Assembly: GCF_012689525.1 (NCBI RefSeq)
Contig: NZ_CP051514.1
Span: 806,001-870,000 of the forward strand
Direction of reading: 5' to 3'
DNA length: 64,000 bases
Origin: Paraburkholderia aromaticivorans
GTDB lineage: Bacteria > Pseudomonadota > Gammaproteobacteria > Burkholderiales > Burkholderiaceae
A program made the translations under genes and the position numbers. Each line of letters starts with the position of its first letter. Position 1 is the first letter of the stretch. The notes under the pieces were generated by a model. That model had not been told where the DNA came from, did not search any database, and saw only the letters and a program-made list of their open reading frames with translations. Of the stretch, positions 46,711 through 56,120 are shown in pieces.

Positions 46711-48132
46711 ATGAGCACACTTGTCGAAACGCTTGCCAATTTCACCGCGCAGATCACGTACGAACAACTCCCGTCAAACGTCGTAGAAGAAAGCAAACGA
46801 ATCCTGCTCGATTCCATCGGATGTGCGCTGGGCGGACTTAGCCATTCGAAGGGGACCATAGGCGTCGACTATGCCCGCATCATGGGCGCCGGCGTGCCAG
46901 GCGCACAAGCCACCATTCTGGGCACCGGTGAGCGTGTGTCGACCGTTGCGGCATCTTTCGCAAACGGCGAATTGATTAACGCCCTTGATTTCGACGCGGT
47001 GCTACCGCCGGGACATGTCAGCCCCTATGTGCTTCCCGGCGCGCTAGCGGTATCGGAAGCCAGTCGCGGCTCCGGGAAAGAACTCATTTGCGCCATCGCT
47101 ATTTCGCACGAGATGTCGAATCGCATCGGTAAAGCGACAGACTATTTGCGCGACATCAAGAACGGCAAGGTGTCCCCTCCGCCCGTCTACGGCTACGCCA
47201 GCACCGTGTTTGGCGCCACTGCTGCAATCGGTCGAATCAAGGGCTATTCGAAAGAGGTGTTGGCAGACGCGTTAGGTATCGCTGGCAGCATATCGCCAGT
47301 CAATTCTCATTGGGTATGGTCACAGCATGCGCCAGCGACAACCATCAAGTACACCGCGGCCGGGCCGTTGGTGCAGTCTGCGATGGCTGCGGCGCATCTG
47401 GCAGAATTTGGACATCGAGGCGATTGGCGCATGCTGGACGACGCCGAATTCGGCTATCGCCGCATTATTGGCAGTACACGCTGGGAACCACAACACATCG
47501 CAGCCGGACTTGGCGATGAATGGGGCTTTCCGCGAGAGCAGACTTACAAGCCCTATCCCCATTGCCGGATCCTTCATGGGCTGCTCGACTGCCTGACGGA
47601 GATCGTCGAAACCAATGATCTGAAACCAGGCGAAATCGAGAGCATCAAGGCGTGGGTCGAGGGCTTCGTCATGCAGCCGCTTTGGCTTCTTCGCGATATC
47701 GAGCACGTCACCGATGCACAATTCAGCGTAGCGCATGGACTGTCAGTCGGCGCCCATCGAATTCCGCCGGGCAAGGAATGGCAATCGCCAGAAGTGGTAT
47801 TCAACCCGTCGGTCCTTGCTCTGATGGATAAAGTCAGCTTTGAAATCCATCCGGACTATGAAAATCTATTGGTCGGTAATGCGGCCAGTCGTCCTGCCAG
47901 AATCGAAGTCCGCGCCCGAGGCCAGTCCTTCGTGGGAGAAAAGCGCTACCCGAAAGGCAGCCTCTCACCGGATCCACAGACCAGGATGACGAATGCGGAA
48001 TTAGCCGCCAAGTTTGACCGCAATGCAGAAGGTGTGGTGGCGCCACGCAACGTAGCGCACGCGATCGATGCACTTCTTTCGCTGGAAGACGTTTCAGATA
48101 TCAGCAGCGTGATCCAGCTCCTGTCAAAGTAA
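46711..48132 (+). CDS. MmgE/PrpD family protein
   Basis: A 473-residue member of the family that includes 2-methylcitrate dehydratase, cis-aconitate decarboxylase and iminodisuccinate epimerase. Blocks: LLDSIGCALGGLSHSKGT, ASFANGELINALDFDAVLPPGHVSPYVLPGALAVSEA (the family's NGxxxHALDFDD-HPG region), GATAAIGRIKGYSKEVLADALGIAG and TYKPYPHCRILHGLLD. ATG 46711 has AAGGAG eight bases upstream. All known members act on polycarboxylic acids, so it may dehydrate, decarboxylate or epimerise an acid of the pathway. A second, divergent copy follows at 48869. Confidence 0.9.
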   Translation: MSTLVETLANFTAQITYEQLPSNVVEESKRILLDSIGCALGGLSHSKGTIGVDYARIMGAGVPGAQATILGTGERVSTVAASFANGELINALDFDAVLPPGHVSPYVLPGALAVSEASRGSGKELICAIAISHEMSNRIGKATDYLRDIKNGKVSPPPVYGYASTVFGATAAIGRIKGYSKEVLADALGIAGSISPVNSHWVWSQHAPATTIKYTAAGPLVQSAMAAAHLAEFGHRGDWRMLDDAEFGYRRIIGSTRWEPQHIAAGLGDEWGFPREQTYKPYPHCRILHGLLDCLTEIVETNDLKPGEIESIKAWVEGFVMQPLWLLRDIEHVTDAQFSVAHGLSVGAHRIPPGKEWQSPEVVFNPSVLALMDKVSFEIHPDYENLLVGNAASRPARIEVRARGQSFVGEKRYPKGSLSPDPQTRMTNAELAAKFDRNAEGVVAPRNVAHAIDALLSLEDVSDISSVIQLLSK

Positions 48133-48179
48133 CGCGATGGATGCCCGAACGGCAAAACGTAAGCGGAGAGCGCATTATC

Positions 48180-48722
48180 ATGACCGAAGCACAGGAAGAG
48201 AAGCTGCTAGCCTTGCTGGACGAGAAGACGATTCGCGAATTGCTCGCGCGGTACTGTCGCGGTGTTGATCGATGCGACTCCGCCCTGATTGCCAGTTGTT
48301 TCCACCCCGACGCGCGCGACGATCATGGGAACTGGCTCTCGCGAGGCGACGAAGTGGCGGACCATATCGTAGGCCTGGTGAAGCCGGGAAGTGCCCGTGC
48401 GATGCATTTCATGGGCAATATCCTGATCGAAATCGATGGGGACGTCGCCTACTCCGAGGCTTATGTACTGGCATATCGGGCGTTTGAGCGCGGCGGTCAA
48501 GCGTACACGCGCACGCGGGCGCTGCGCTTCGTCGATCGTCATGAGCGGCGGGATAACGTCTGGCGTATCAGCGAACGCGTCGTGGTCGACGAATGGAATC
48601 GTCTCGATGCGGTACTTGAGCAACAGGACAGCTCGCATCTTTTCCGGTTTTCCGCCAAGGATACGAGTGACCCGGTGTATGCGATTCGCGAAGGCAACGT
48701 GGCCCGTCGGCATCTGGATTGA
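48180..48722 (+). CDS. SnoaL/NTF2-like domain protein (paralogue)
   Basis: A 180-residue protein of the same type as the one at 41408: DEKTIRELLARYCRGVDRCD, CFHPDARDDHGNW and MHFMGNILIEIDGDVAYSEAY. The conserved HPDA-DxHG core with its Asp and His residues is kept in both. ATG 48180 is chosen, with GGAGAG nine bases upstream; the longer frame starts in poor context. It lies between two MmgE/PrpD genes, 47 bases after the first, so the three are probably co-translated parts of one sub-pathway. Confidence 0.85.
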   Translation: MTEAQEEKLLALLDEKTIRELLARYCRGVDRCDSALIASCFHPDARDDHGNWLSRGDEVADHIVGLVKPGSARAMHFMGNILIEIDGDVAYSEAYVLAYRAFERGGQAYTRTRALRFVDRHERRDNVWRISERVVVDEWNRLDAVLEQQDSSHLFRFSAKDTSDPVYAIREGNVARRHLD

Positions 48723-48868
48723 AGCGCGGCCAAGGGGTCGCTGATCGCGTTGTCAAACCCACGTTTGACAACGGGTTGAACTGAAAGAATGAGCGCACGG
48801 GCGCGGATGCTCAGCGTCGTGCCTGCCGACCTATATCGGGTGCTCACATCACACGGAGGTGGTGCTGT

Positions 48869-50254
48869 ATGAATGACGATTCCCAAACGTTAGAGCGTGC
48901 CGTTGCACAATTCGTGGTTAATTTCAGTCCCCGAGATATCAGTGACGGTGCGCTGGAGGACATGAAACGGCTGGTCAAGGATCAACTGGCAATCCAGATT
49001 GGATCGTCGCAGCTGCCGTGGTCAAAGCAGGTCCGTCGCTTCCGGGATCCCCGTGCGGGGGACGCAACAATTGTCGCTGAGGGTTTCAAGTCGACGCCGG
49101 CGGATGCGGCGTATCTGAATGCAGCCTATGGTCACGGCTTTGAATACGACGATTTCGCGGGCAATGCGCATCCGGGCTGTTGCGTCGTACCCACGGCATT
49201 TGCAGTCGGCGAGCATATTGGCGCCAGTCTCGAGCAGGTCGCGACAGCGCTCGTTGCGGGATATGAGACCTATGTGCGGATCGGGCGCCTGGCGTCACCG
49301 GATCTGCTCAACGCAGGCTGGCAACCTCATTCGGTTCTGGCAAATTTCGGGGCGGCGGCGGTGGCGGCGAAGCTGTATCAACTCGATGAAGAGCAAACGC
49401 TGCACGCGCTCGCGATTGCCCTGAGCCATGCGAGCGGGACAACCGAATATGCGTCAACCGGCGGTTCGGTCAAACGCGCGCATGCGGGGCTGGCAGTGCG
49501 CAACGGCATCGAATCCGTGGAACTCGCCCGCGCTGGCATCACCGGACCGCTCCGCTTCCTGACAGGCGATCGTGGCTTTTACCGCACGTTTATTCGCAAG
49601 TCTGTTGGAACGGAGGCGATCAGCGATTTTCGCACCGACGCACCGTTGCAACTTCAGCAGATGTCGTTCAAGGCGTACTGTTGTTGCGCCGCCAATCACG
49701 CGTATATCGAGGTGATGGCCAACGTGCGGGAGCACGCCGGCGAGATTACTCGCATCGATGCGAATATCCAGACGATGGCGGATGCCATTGTCGGAACGCG
49801 CAATGCTCATATCTACGCGCCGCGCAATATTGAGGAATTGCAGTACTCGCTTCCGGTGCAGATGGCGCTGTCAGCTTTGGGCAAGGGCAACGGATATCGC
49901 ACACATCGTGATTTTCTTGAAGGGCGTCTGAATCTGACGGCCGATTCGGAAGTCATCGACTTTGCGCGCAAGATCCACCTGACTGTCTCCGAGGCACTTG
50001 ATCAAGCTTATCCGCGCCATTTCGTGGCCGACGCGAGGGTCCATTTCAAGGACGGCTCGTCTGAGCATCTCTTCCAGGAGCGCGCGACAGGCAGCGTGCT
50101 AAGGCCATATCCCCCGGCACAGTTCCAGGCCAAGCTCGATGAATTAACTCACGAAGTGATTGGTCAGCGCCAAGCCGATCAGCTATTCGGTCTTATCGAT
50201 GCGTGGGAACCGACGATGTCGGTTCGGGACATAACGACGCTGTTACAGCGGTAA
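48869..50254 (+). CDS. MmgE/PrpD family protein (second copy)
   Basis: A 461-residue MmgE/PrpD protein, quite different from the copy at 46711. AAYLNAAYGHGFEYDDFAG and NAHPGCCVVPTAFAVGEHIG are the counterpart of the NGxxxHALDFDD region; ALSHASGTTEYASTGGSVKRAHAG and FKAYCCCAANHAYIEVM match the later conserved blocks, the last being richer in Cys than usual. ATG has GGAGGTG seven bases upstream. Two distant members of one family side by side could form a hetero-oligomer or act on successive acids. Substrate unknown. Confidence 0.9.
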   Translation: MNDDSQTLERAVAQFVVNFSPRDISDGALEDMKRLVKDQLAIQIGSSQLPWSKQVRRFRDPRAGDATIVAEGFKSTPADAAYLNAAYGHGFEYDDFAGNAHPGCCVVPTAFAVGEHIGASLEQVATALVAGYETYVRIGRLASPDLLNAGWQPHSVLANFGAAAVAAKLYQLDEEQTLHALAIALSHASGTTEYASTGGSVKRAHAGLAVRNGIESVELARAGITGPLRFLTGDRGFYRTFIRKSVGTEAISDFRTDAPLQLQQMSFKAYCCCAANHAYIEVMANVREHAGEITRIDANIQTMADAIVGTRNAHIYAPRNIEELQYSLPVQMALSALGKGNGYRTHRDFLEGRLNLTADSEVIDFARKIHLTVSEALDQAYPRHFVADARVHFKDGSSEHLFQERATGSVLRPYPPAQFQAKLDELTHEVIGQRQADQLFGLIDAWEPTMSVRDITTLLQR

Positions 50255-50313
50255 CGAGATCACGGCAGTCCGCTCGTCTTCGCCCGGTACTGTCAACAGA
50301 AGGAGATCACCTG

Positions 50314-50979
50314 ATGAAACCAGGATTCAGGATTGGCGTCTTGGGCGCTGGCGCGATGGGCGGCACACTCGGAAGCCTGCTCGTAAAGTCTGGGCATACC
50401 GTCATGTTGTCGTCGCGTCATCCGGACGCGCTCGCGAACCGAGCAACGGACCTTGGCTGCTGTGTCGGCACGCTTGGCGAAGCTGCAGATTTTGGCGAAA
50501 TCGTCATTGCTGCTTTACCACTGCATGCACTTGACGACGTCCCCGCCAGGCCGCTCGCAGAAAAGATCGTTGTCGATGCAATGAACTACTATCCGGAGCG
50601 GGACGGTGTGATTACAGAGCTCGACGAGCACCGGACAACGACGAGCGAGCGGGTTGCAAGACACCTGAATCGCTCGCGGGTAGTCAAGGCCTTCAATGCT
50701 ATCCTGGCACACGATCTGCGGAGCGATCGTCGCCCGCTTATCGACAGAGACCGTCGTGCACTGCCCATCGCTGGGGACGACGCCGCAGCAAAAGTGCTTG
50801 TCGCGGATCTTTGCGTGCAATTGGGGTTTGACGCGCTCGATGCCGGCACGCTGGCGGACAGTTGGCGCTTTGAGCGAGCGAAGCCAGCCTATTGCTTTCC
50901 CCTCACCCTCGCGCAGTTGCGTCGTGCACTAGCGTGTGCTGAGCGTGACAAGGAACTGCCGCACGGGTCCTGGCGATGA
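50314..50979 (+). CDS. NADP oxidoreductase, F420-dependent type (Rossmann)
   Basis: A 221-residue protein of the F420-dependent NADP reductase fold: RIGVLGAGAMGGTLGSLLVKSG is the NADP-binding loop, HTVMLSSRHPDALA the phosphate-binding region, and VVDAMNYYPERDG and VVKAFNAILAHDL are family blocks. ATG 50314 follows AAGGAG by eight bases; the longer frame overlaps the MmgE/PrpD gene and lacks a site. In actinobacteria and archaea such enzymes move hydride between NADPH and F420; many proteobacterial relatives have no proven cofactor. A wrecked F420 biosynthesis gene (fbiC) lies at 7209-8178, which makes the cofactor question real here. Confidence 0.85.
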   Translation: MKPGFRIGVLGAGAMGGTLGSLLVKSGHTVMLSSRHPDALANRATDLGCCVGTLGEAADFGEIVIAALPLHALDDVPARPLAEKIVVDAMNYYPERDGVITELDEHRTTTSERVARHLNRSRVVKAFNAILAHDLRSDRRPLIDRDRRALPIAGDDAAAKVLVADLCVQLGFDALDAGTLADSWRFERAKPAYCFPLTLAQLRRALACAERDKELPHGSWR

Positions 50980-50989
50980 TGGGCGCAAA

Positions 50990-52003
50990 ATGTTGACCGT
51001 AGCATTTGACAGGTTCGGTGGGCCCGAAGTACTTCATCTGATTCACCGTGCGATGCCTACGCCTGATGCGGACGATGTAGTGGTCAAAGTAATCGCTTCA
51101 ACCGTTTCTCCGACAGACATCATGATGCGTGACGGCCGACAGGCGTCATTGATGAGCGGCCTTAACCCGCCCTATATTGCCGGCTCTGAGTTTGCGGGAG
51201 TCGTGCATAGCCTTGGCGATGCGTCTGATTCCAGGCTTACGGTCGGAGCGCCAGTAATGGGCATCGTCAACGCTCGCAGGCCGGACGGGGGCGCGCATAC
51301 CGAATATCTTCGCGTGCCGGCAGCGTCGGTTGTACCCATATCGCCGGACATTGATTTGGGGCATGCGGCAAGCGTTCCAATGAACGGCATGTCGGCGATG
51401 CTTGCCCTCGAGGCGCTCACGCTGCCTGTCGAAAGCAGTGTGTTCGTGACGGGTGGCGCAGGTGCCGTGGGCGGCTATGTAATCCAGCTCGCGAAGCTCG
51501 CCGGTCTGAAGGTCGTGGCCGATGCCAAAGAATCCGACATCGGCCTTCTACGCCTACTTGGTGCGGACGTCATCGTTCCACGGGGCGACGACATGGGTCC
51601 AGCCATCCGAAAAATCTACCCTCAGGGTGTCGATGGACTCGTCGACGCTGCGCTGCTTGGCGAGCGCGCGGCCGCAGTCGTACGCGAGTTCGGGCCTGCA
51701 TTGACGCTACGCAGATCGCATCCAATTACTAATCCTCAGGTACGTGCCTGCTACATTAACGTCTTTGACCGTGACAGGGATACTGCGTTGCTCGCCTCGC
51801 TAGCGCCTCTGCTGCGTGACCGCAAGATCACTCCGCGTATTGCGATGCGACTGCCGATGTCCGAAGCCGCCGAGGCCAATCGCCTTGCCGAAAAAGGCGG
51901 ACTGAGGGGAAGGTTGATCCTGTCGACGATTGTAGATGAGAGCGCCCGGATCGAGGAGATCGAGGCGCGGCACCAAAGGAACACTGCAAAAATACCTCGT
52001 TAG
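50990..52003 (+). CDS. MDR-family (zinc-independent) NADPH oxidoreductase
   Basis: A 337-residue medium-chain dehydrogenase/reductase, quinone-reductase type. The N-terminal GroES-like half has STVSPTDIMMRDGRQA and PPYIAGSEFAGVVHSLGD; the cofactor half has VFVTGGAGAVGGYVIQLAKLAGLKVV. The zinc-binding Cys residues of alcohol dehydrogenases are absent. ATG 50990 lies 10 bases after the previous stop, without a strong ribosome site, so translation is probably coupled. It likely reduces an enone or quinone-like intermediate. It is the last gene of the rightward catabolic operon. Confidence 0.88.
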   Translation: MLTVAFDRFGGPEVLHLIHRAMPTPDADDVVVKVIASTVSPTDIMMRDGRQASLMSGLNPPYIAGSEFAGVVHSLGDASDSRLTVGAPVMGIVNARRPDGGAHTEYLRVPAASVVPISPDIDLGHAASVPMNGMSAMLALEALTLPVESSVFVTGGAGAVGGYVIQLAKLAGLKVVADAKESDIGLLRLLGADVIVPRGDDMGPAIRKIYPQGVDGLVDAALLGERAAAVVREFGPALTLRRSHPITNPQVRACYINVFDRDRDTALLASLAPLLRDRKITPRIAMRLPMSEAAEANRLAEKGGLRGRLILSTIVDESARIEEIEARHQRNTAKIPR

Positions 52004-52323
52004 CCCCTCGAAGCGCTCCAGCCTGAACAACGACAGGGATCCTACGCATCGTGCCGGAGCAGCGTCATCCCTCTCCAGGATTGCCGAGTATGGACGACCT
52101 ATCGCTTACATCGCGCACCTGACGACGGGATCGAATCTGCTGGACGCGGTGTTGGCGGTAAAGTTGAACGTCCGCGCCGCTGGCGCCGCTCGATACAACG
52201 GCCGGCCACCGGACAAGAACTGACCGGCGGCACTATCAGGCCCTCCTGAAGCGGTGCGCGCGCGTCGCGACGGCATATAACCTCATACCCGAACGCACGA
52301 AACGCCCCGCTCGCTCAATTCTG
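52004..52323. other. Intergenic, end of catabolic block
   Basis: About 320 bases with no gene, operator copy or clear terminator. The sequence beyond is SDR debris, so the catabolic block ends here. Confidence 0.4.
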
Positions 52324-52714
52324 TTAGCGTGAACCGCCGCTCACAACGAGGCTTTCGTCGGTCATCCAGCGAGCGTCGCCGGAGGTGAGGAACAGGGCGA
52401 CGCCCGCGATATCGCTTGTTCAACAATGAGGCAAGCGGCGTCGCATCGACAGTCGAGCCCTCGAAATCTGCCCCATGAAGCCGGCGGTTTGCGTGTCTTC
52501 TGTCGCAACCATGTCGGGGTTTACCGGAATTGATGCAAATCCCGCGTGGGCCGAGTTCACGACCGAGCACGCCGGTGATGTTGTCTACTGCGCCCTTCCT
52601 TACGGTATAGACCGCGCTGCCCGGCGGCGGGATGCGGCTGGCTTGATCGTCAAGGCGGCGAATTCCGCATTTGCCCTTGCCGCATCCTGATTTCGGGGCG
52701 TTGCCTTCCAACAT
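52324..52714 (-). pseudogene. SDR remnant
   Basis: On the minus strand VYTVRKGAVDNITGVLGREL is a decayed YxxxK region, followed by GPRGICINS and, in another frame, GDIAGVALFLTSGDARWMTD and ESLVVSGGSR with a stop at 52326-52324. These match the C-terminal half of a classical SDR. The N-terminal cofactor loop is missing, and at least one frameshift separates the pieces. Confidence 0.7.
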
Positions 52715-52776
52715 GAACGCGAACGTACAGGCTTAGGTATAATGGAGGTGAGATTATTCCCGATGCGGGCCTGTGC

Positions 52777-53286
52777 ATGCCAACTGAAACCACCCCCCTC
52801 ATCACGGTTCGAGATGCCGCCAAACGGCTCAACGTGACGCCCAGAACTCTTAAGTACTACGAAGAGCGCGGCCTGATCATGCCGATCCGCAGCCAGGGCC
52901 GCTACCGACTCTACAGCGAACGGGACCTGGAGAATCTCGCTCGCATACTGCGGCTCAGTTCGCTCGGCTTCTCGCTCCAGGCGATCACCGAGATGCTGAA
53001 ACGCCCGCTGGAGCCGATTGGCGACGGACGAAGGGGCTATTCGGTTGAATCGCTTCGGCAGATAGGCGCGGCTTTGACGCAGCAGATCGAAGCGATGGAT
53101 GCGCGCATTTCAGCGGTACGCCGCGAGCTGAAAGAGGCGCAGTCGTTAAGAGGCGAACTAAGCGATGACCTCGAGTATCTCGAAAGACGAATCGCGGGCG
53201 CGGATTCGAAAGACATGATCGGTGAGCGGGCGGCAGCTCGCAAGCGGCGAGAAAAAACGCGCACAGATGAGGACACGGGGGCATGA
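52777..53286 (+). CDS. MerR-family transcription regulator
   Basis: A 169-residue regulator: winged helix-turn-helix at about residues 9-75 (LITVRDAAKRLNVTPRTLKYYEERGLI, GRYRLYSERDLENLARILRL), then a long coiled-coil helix (QIEAMDARISAVRRELKEAQ) and a basic tail. No Cys-rich metal-binding loop, so a small organic effector is more likely than a metal. A TATAAT at 52738-52743 may be its -10. Its stop overlaps the start of the downstream efflux gene (ATGA), so it most likely controls that pump. Confidence 0.9.
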   Translation: MPTETTPLITVRDAAKRLNVTPRTLKYYEERGLIMPIRSQGRYRLYSERDLENLARILRLSSLGFSLQAITEMLKRPLEPIGDGRRGYSVESLRQIGAALTQQIEAMDARISAVRRELKEAQSLRGELSDDLEYLERRIAGADSKDMIGERAAARKRREKTRTDEDTGA

Positions 53287-54836
53287 GCATCCTGCCGTCG
53301 TCACAGCTGTTCACGGAAAGGCGTGGACGGGAAGTCCTTTTGCCGTGGGTCATTGCGCTCGCTACCGGGCTCGACTATTTTGACAACTCCATTTTTTCTT
53401 TTTTCACCAGGTACATCGCGGGAGGGATCAACGCATCCACGGACGAACTGGTCTGGTCGGCGAGCGCTTATGCTGTCGCATCCGTGCTCGGCATTCTCCA
53501 GCAGCAGTGGTGGGTCGAACGGCTCGGGCATCGCCGCTACTTGACCGGATGCCTGATACTCTTCGCGACATGCTCGGCGATCGCAGCACTCAGCGAGTCA
53601 TCGATCGAGCTCGCGATCGCGCGCGGCGCCCAGGGCTACTTTATCGGTCCGATGATGAGCGCGTGCCGGATTTTGATTCAGGTCAGCTTCGTCCCGCAGC
53701 GCCGCGCCACAGCGACACGTCTTTTTCTGATTTTGATCCTCCTTGGAAGCGCACTCGCCCCGTTAATTGGCGGTTATCTGGTCGCTTACTTCGATTGGCG
53801 CGCACTTTTCACGTGCACAGCGCTCGCAGGATCAGGGATCGCGTTGCTCGCCTTTCTCACCGTGCCTTCGACTGGCCGGCTGCAACCTGAGGCACGCGGC
53901 GACGCACACTTCTGGCCATACATCGTCTTTGCTTTTGCGCAGGCCTCCCTTCAGATTGTCATGCAGCAGGTTCGTTTCGAACTGTTCGTCGGTTCTCCTG
54001 AACTCGTGTTTCTCACGACGGCCGGTTTGCTGTCACTCTGCTGGTTTGTATGGCATCAATGGCATGATCCGAACCCGCTTGTGCGCCTGCATGCGTTGCG
54101 CGAGAAGACTTTTCGCACGGGGATCGTACTGTACATACTCTTCTACTATACGAGCAATGGATTAGGGTATCTGGTTTCAAGCTTTCTGGAAGGTGGCCTT
54201 GGCTACCCGGTTGAGAATGCGGGGCGCCTGGTCAGTTTTACGTCACTCGCGTCCGTCACGATGGTCTTTGTTTATTTTCGCTATTCGGCCGCTATCACGC
54301 ACAAGAAACTGATGATCGTTCCCGGCTTTTTGCTGGCTGCGGCAATCGGCATCTGGATGGTGCACTTACCGCCCGACGTCAGCATGCCGTGGCTCGTGCC
54401 GCCTCTCCTGCTGCGTGGCCTGCTACTCCTGTTCATCGCGCTGCCAGTTGCCAACGTAACCTTCCGGATTTTCGCCATCGAAGAATTCAATCACGGTTAC
54501 CGCTTCAAGAACATGGTCAAACAATTGACCTACTCTTTTTCGACGGCAACCATGATCATTTTCGAGCAACACCGACAGGCGTTACATCAGACGCGGCTGA
54601 CCGAGTTCGCGAATCCATTCAACCCGGTCTTCCTGCAAACGCTGAACGGACTCACTCGTGCGTTCGAGGGCTCGGGTCACACCACGAGTGAGGCGAACGA
54701 ACTGGCGACTGTCGAGATCAGCCGCGTCATCGCGCAACAGGTGAGGTTCCTGAGTGCGCTCGACGGGTTCTATCTGCTGGCCGGCGTCGCAATCTGTGGG
54801 GGAATCTTTGCCCTGCTACAACGCCAGATCGATTGA
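53283..54836 (+). CDS. MFS efflux transporter, EmrB/DHA2-like
   Basis: A 517-residue multi-pass inner-membrane protein of the size of 14-segment drug exporters. LATGLDYFDNSIFSFFTRY opens the first segment; the motif A loop reads QWWVERLGHRRYLTGCL; LGSALAPLIGGYLVAYFDWRALF corresponds to motif C of exporters. The start overlaps the merR stop by 4 bases (ATGA), so the two are translationally coupled. A lysR gene follows by about 60 bases. It probably exports a toxic compound related to the catabolic substrate, or an unrelated drug; no partner membrane-fusion or outer-membrane gene is present. Confidence 0.88.
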   Translation: MSILPSSQLFTERRGREVLLPWVIALATGLDYFDNSIFSFFTRYIAGGINASTDELVWSASAYAVASVLGILQQQWWVERLGHRRYLTGCLILFATCSAIAALSESSIELAIARGAQGYFIGPMMSACRILIQVSFVPQRRATATRLFLILILLGSALAPLIGGYLVAYFDWRALFTCTALAGSGIALLAFLTVPSTGRLQPEARGDAHFWPYIVFAFAQASLQIVMQQVRFELFVGSPELVFLTTAGLLSLCWFVWHQWHDPNPLVRLHALREKTFRTGIVLYILFYYTSNGLGYLVSSFLEGGLGYPVENAGRLVSFTSLASVTMVFVYFRYSAAITHKKLMIVPGFLLAAAIGIWMVHLPPDVSMPWLVPPLLLRGLLLLFIALPVANVTFRIFAIEEFNHGYRFKNMVKQLTYSFSTATMIIFEQHRQALHQTRLTEFANPFNPVFLQTLNGLTRAFEGSGHTTSEANELATVEISRVIAQQVRFLSALDGFYLLAGVAICGGIFALLQRQID

Positions 54837-54895
54837 ACGCGTGCATTCAACCATGTATAGGAACGCGTGCAAGGCACGGTAGGAGCATCCAGGCA

Positions 54896-55888
54896 GTGGA
54901 CACATTCACCAATATGCGGATTTTCACCTGCGTGGCGGAGCAAGGCAGCTTTACTGCCGCAGCGCGGCGCCTGAATATCGCGGCGCCAGCCGTAACGCGC
55001 TCGATCTCTGCACTTGAAACACGCTTGCGCACGCGGCTATTGAATCGAACCACTCGCAAGGTCGCTCTGACCGAGTCGGGAATGCGCTATTTGCGACGCT
55101 GCGAGGAGATTCTCGCTATTGTCGATCACGCGGAAGCGGAAGCGGCTGATTCCCAGATCCGGCCTACCGGCCAGTTGCACGTGCACGCGACGACAGGATT
55201 CGGCCAGAGCTACGTGGTTCCCGCGATTGTGCGCTACAAGAAACGGTATCCATTCGTGTCGGTCAACCTGACGCTGTCGCAGCATCAACCCGACATCCTG
55301 GACGAAGGATATGACGTCAGCATTCAATTGACCGTAGCCGAACTGCCCGATTCAAGCCTGGTCGCTCACCGATTGGGTACTTTGCATAGTTCGTTATGTG
55401 CCGCGCCTGCATATCTGCGCGAATACGGCACGCCCCGTGACGTTGACGAGCTTTCACGACATGCCTGCTTCCAGCTGGTTTCAACGGTATACGCCAAGGA
55501 TCGCTGGCTGCTGGAGGGGCCAGATGGTATCGAGACTGTTAATTTTCCCGAGGCGGGTTTCCGGACCAATGTAGCCGAAGCGCTGTCGGTGGCTCTGAAG
55601 GAGGGAATTGGCATCGGCGCGTTACCGATGTCGACGGCTGCATCCGCACTGCGCGACGGCTCGCTCGTGCGCATACTGCCAGCTTATCGGCTTCAGCCAC
55701 TGGCGGCCTACGCGCTCTACACCTCACGCCGCTATCTTGACGCGAAGATCAGAACCTTCGTCGAATTCCTGCAGGACGTTATACCCCCGATGCTGGAAGC
55801 GCATAGGGCAGACTTTCGTGAGACCGCGTACTTCGCGCCGGCACCGCTGACAGCAGAGCCACTCGCGTCCGAAAAGAACATAGCATGA
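54896..55888 (+). CDS. LysR-family transcription regulator
   Basis: A 330-residue LysR protein. The helix-turn-helix is at residues about 5-60 (TNMRIFTCVAEQGSFTAAARRLNIAAPAVTRSISALE, RLLNRTTRKVALTESG); the rest is the periplasmic-binding-like effector domain. GTG 54896 is used, with AGGAG ten bases upstream; the longer frame from 54833 overlaps the efflux gene and lacks a site. It is co-directional with merR and the efflux gene, so a single pump is flanked by two regulators of different families. Its target is not evident; no LysR T-N11-A box was pinned down. Confidence 0.9.
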   Translation: MDTFTNMRIFTCVAEQGSFTAAARRLNIAAPAVTRSISALETRLRTRLLNRTTRKVALTESGMRYLRRCEEILAIVDHAEAEAADSQIRPTGQLHVHATTGFGQSYVVPAIVRYKKRYPFVSVNLTLSQHQPDILDEGYDVSIQLTVAELPDSSLVAHRLGTLHSSLCAAPAYLREYGTPRDVDELSRHACFQLVSTVYAKDRWLLEGPDGIETVNFPEAGFRTNVAEALSVALKEGIGIGALPMSTAASALRDGSLVRILPAYRLQPLAAYALYTSRRYLDAKIRTFVEFLQDVIPPMLEAHRADFRETAYFAPAPLTAEPLASEKNIA

Positions 55889-55901
55889 ACGAACTGCTGC
55901 C

Positions 55902-56120
55902 ATGTGCAGCGCCTGTGAACTCGAGGAAGAACATCTTAATGCGGTAGCGCGATGCGACCAGCTATGGGATCAACTATCCTGTGAAGCTTCTTCGCAGACG
56001 ATGGGTCATTTGATCGCGCTGATTGAGAAGTTTGAAGCCCGTCAGCAGGGAACGTCACAAAATCCCTCGTCAGCACCGGAGACGGCATTGCCAAGTGTTG
56101 AAGTTCACAAATTCCGCTAA
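55902..56120 (+). CDS. Small hypothetical protein
   Basis: A 72-codon frame beginning MCSACELEEEHLNAVARCDQL, acidic and predicted helical, with no family I recognise and no good ribosome site. It lies between lysR and the ISL3 remnant. It may be real, since a related-looking short helix-rich protein could be part of an element, or a chance frame. Confidence 0.3.
   Translation: MCSACELEEEHLNAVARCDQLWDQLSCEASSQTMGHLIALIEKFEARQQGTSQNPSSAPETALPSVEVHKFR

Noticed and set aside
48172..48180. GCATTATC before the NTF2-like start at 48180 as a further operator
   Set aside because: Only half of the palindrome is present, and it lies inside the ribosome-binding region of a gene within an operon.
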